A stretch of DNA of 64,000 nucleotides, taken from Nitrospira sp. (GTDB taxonomy: Bacteria; Nitrospirota; Nitrospiria; Nitrospirales; Nitrospiraceae). The stretch is from positions 1 to 64,000 of the forward strand of contig JAEURX010000016.1 in NCBI GenBank assembly GCA_016788885.1, given 5' to 3'. Position 1 is the first letter of the stretch, and each line of letters begins with the position of its first letter. Below the pieces are notes generated by a model. The model saw nothing but the letters and a program-made list of their open reading frames with translations, did no database searches and had not been told where the DNA came from. The translations under genes were made by a program, and so were the position numbers. Below, piece by piece: positions 62,498 through 64,000 of the stretch.

Positions 62498-62818
62498 ATG
62501 GTTTCTCGACACACTGCAAGCACATTCGGGTCGGGCATTGCACTGCTGCTGGTGACATTGCTGCTGGCGATGGCGCCGTTCGCCGCCGCGCTTGAGATCC
62601 ACCACGAGCTGGCGGCCGCCGATCACGACGGGCACGAACATTCCGACACCGACCTCTGCCAGTGGGTGCAGTATCACACCGGTCATTCGCTGACCGGTGA
62701 TGTGCCGGTCCCTTGTGTGTTTCTCGCCCATGGGCCACCTCAACCCTCACCGGCGCCGGTGCTTCTTTCTCAATCGCTTCCGACTTCTCGCGCCTCCCGC
62801 GCACCGCCTCAACGATAA
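62498..62818 (+). CDS. Small secreted His-rich protein before TonB receptor
   Basis: About 106 residues. Signal peptide SGIALLLVTLLLAMAPFAAA, then a His/Asp-rich stretch (LEIHHELAAADHDGHEHSDT) with CQWVQYHTGHSL and a second Cys in PVPCVFLAHGP, ending in a Pro/Ser-rich tail. Similar small proteins (DUF2946-like) stand next to metal-related TonB receptors; a metal-binding role is inference. ATG 62498 is preferred over the frame from 62363, which would put 45 polar residues before the signal peptide. Confidence 0.6.
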   Translation: MVSRHTASTFGSGIALLLVTLLLAMAPFAAALEIHHELAAADHDGHEHSDTDLCQWVQYHTGHSLTGDVPVPCVFLAHGPPQPSPAPVLLSQSLPTSRASRAPPQR

Positions 62819-62863
62819 TTCCGCGCTGCCATGTGTGCATCAGTGGTCGACCTGCGTCGAAAA

Positions 62864-62881
62864 CCGGAGTTGCGTCTCCGG
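62864..62881. other. Hairpin between His-rich gene and TonB receptor gene
   Basis: CCGGAG (62864-62869) and CTCCGG (62876-62881) pair perfectly over TTGCGT, flanked by AAA before and CTTT after. It resembles a weak two-way terminator or attenuator 37 bases before the receptor start. Confidence 0.4.
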
Positions 62882-62918
62882 CTTTGCGTAGGGAAGGAAT
62901 ATTCGTGAGGAAGCTACA

Positions 62919-64000
62919 ATGTGGTCACTCAGAGCATTGATGGTGTTGTGTATAGGCTGCTGGCCGGGCGCGCTCGGCGTCTTTTCTGCGCAAGCCCAGC
63001 AACCGACGGGGGATGCCGGTCGCACGCTGGTGGGCATTGTCCAGAACCAGGACCTCCGGCGCGTGTCCCAGGCCACCGTTGAGGTGAAGGATCAGGAAGG
63101 GACCGTGGTCGTGACAGCGGTGGCCAACGATGCGGGAGAATTTACGGTGGAGCTGCCGGCTCAGGGGACCTATTCCGTGAGCGCCCGGCTGGAAATCTAC
63201 CGAAGCGAATATCTCATCCTCAAAAGTGGAGCGCAGCCCGCCGGACCGGTGACGCTGACGCTAGCCAAGACCCATGAAATCTCCCTTGAAGTGGTCTCGC
63301 CCCTGGCGCCGATTCAGTACAAGGCATCGAGCGAGACCTATGCACTCAGCCGGAAAGAGATCGAAGCCTTGCCGCGCGGCAACAATAACGATCTCCAGGA
63401 TGTGCTGCTGACGATCCCCAGCGCGGTGTATGGGTCGCTCAAACAGGTGCATATCCGGCAGGACCACGCCAATTTGCAGCTGCGTATCGATGGTGTCCCG
63501 ATCCCGGACACCGTCTCCTCCACGTTCTCGGATGTCCTCAGCCCGCGCGCCTGGGATCGAGCCGATGTCATTCTTGGCGGGATGGAGGCGCAGTACGGCA
63601 ACAAGGCGGCGGCGGTGTTGGATATCACGACCAAAAGCGGGACCAAGCCGGCATTCGGATCGGTGCAGATGATGGGAGGCTCAAACGGGACGCTCAATCC
63701 GTCATTCGAATACGGCGGCACGGTCGGCGAAAAGTTCCGGTTCTATATTTTAAACAGCCACACGGCGACGAACCGCGGCATCGAGCCGCCGACGCTGGGT
63801 CATTCGGTGTTCCACGGACAGAGCGAGCGGAATCAAACCTTCATCCGCGGCGATTACCAACACGACAATAAGAATAACTTCACCTGGTTGTTCCTGAATT
63901 CCGTCGCGAAGTATCAAATTCCCACGACGCCTGGTCTCGAACTTGATCCGAGCGGACAGATGTTGCCGCTCCTGCAGGCGGGGCGTCCAGGGTTTGCGCC
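62919..64000 (+). CDS. TonB-dependent receptor, 3' end outside window
   Basis: Open to the end of the window (360 complete codons). Signal peptide MWSLRALMVLCIGCWPGALG ending in AQA, then a carboxypeptidase regulatory-like beta domain (about 35-115: RRVSQATVEVKDQEGTVVVT, NDAGEFTVELPAQGTYSVSA), then the plug domain (SRKEIEALPRGNNNDLQDVL, YGSLKQVHIRQDHANLQLRI, DGVPIPDTVSS, GGMEAQYGNKAAAVLDITTK) and the first barrel strands. Outer-membrane receptor; ligand unknown. The CarboxypepD_reg N-terminus is of the SusC/oar-like kind. GAGGAAG at 62907-62913 is the ribosome site. Confidence 0.88.
   Translation, partial: MWSLRALMVLCIGCWPGALGVFSAQAQQPTGDAGRTLVGIVQNQDLRRVSQATVEVKDQEGTVVVTAVANDAGEFTVELPAQGTYSVSARLEIYRSEYLILKSGAQPAGPVTLTLAKTHEISLEVVSPLAPIQYKASSETYALSRKEIEALPRGNNNDLQDVLLTIPSAVYGSLKQVHIRQDHANLQLRIDGVPIPDTVSSTFSDVLSPRAWDRADVILGGMEAQYGNKAAAVLDITTKSGTKPAFGSVQMMGGSNGTLNPSFEYGGTVGEKFRFYILNSHTATNRGIEPPTLGHSVFHGQSERNQTFIRGDYQHDNKNNFTWLFLNSVAKYQIPTTPGLELDPSGQMLPLLQAGRPGFA

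Noticed and set aside
1-64000. Mobile elements, CRISPR, tRNA or rRNA
   Set aside because: No transposase or integrase frame, no regularly spaced repeats and no tRNA-like cloverleaf or rRNA segment was recognised; a dedicated tRNA and repeat scan would be decisive.

Overview
The window looks like the chromosome of a Gram-negative, moderately GC-rich bacterium. The overall gene set (heptosyltransferase-type LPS gene, KdsC, class I DhnA-type aldolase next to a class 1 FBPase, PIN/TRAM protein before ispD-ispF, TonB receptor) would fit a Nitrospira-like organism. That assignment is inference: no rRNA or other phylogenetic marker is present. Nearly everything from base 1 to 57128 is read on the + strand, often with 4-base ATGA/GTGA overlaps, so the region is a series of long operons.

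Layout. Bases 1-6881: end of an LPS/core glycosyltransferase operon followed by dTDP-rhamnose genes (rmlA, rmlB, rmlD; rmlC is missing). Bases 7413-9382: gmd and fcl for GDP-L-fucose. Bases 9620-35410: an accessory surface-glycan island with two very large GT-C-like membrane proteins, an UPF0104 membrane protein, five methyltransferase domains, six glycosyltransferases, a radical SAM/SPASM protein, a formyltransferase, a DCC-type thiol oxidoreductase paired with an HTTM-like membrane protein, an asparagine synthase-type amidotransferase, WbqC, a sugar 4,6-dehydratase, a DegT aminotransferase and a Wzx-type flippase. Bases 35974-45547: a second glycan operon with GT4, a second asnB, GT4, and a WbpV/WbpL/O-antigen ligase/WbpM set. 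Bases 46022-49544: kdsC, manC and an algC-type mutase, which supply Kdo and GDP-mannose (and so GDP-fucose via gmd-fcl).

Bases 49528-64000 are more ordinary housekeeping: DUF3108 protein, fbp, class I aldolase, HtrA protease, PIN/TRAM protein, ispD, ispF, cysE, then on the minus strand psiF, truA and an AMIN-domain amidase, a plus-strand YacP-like NYN protein, minus-strand tatD and a DAHP synthase, and finally a small His-rich secreted protein in front of a TonB-dependent receptor that runs off the window.

Taken together the glycan genes can make dTDP-6-deoxyhexoses, GDP-fucose, a 4-amino (probably N-formylated) 6-deoxy sugar and a UDP-QuiNAc/FucNAc-type initiating sugar, and can assemble, methylate, amidate, flip and ligate them: a Wzx/Wzy-type O-antigen or capsule factory. 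The least conventional parts are the methyltransferase-GT2 fusion, the DCC/HTTM pair, the HicB-like membrane protein and the orphan GT-C proteins. No tRNA, rRNA, CRISPR array, insertion sequence or att site was seen.
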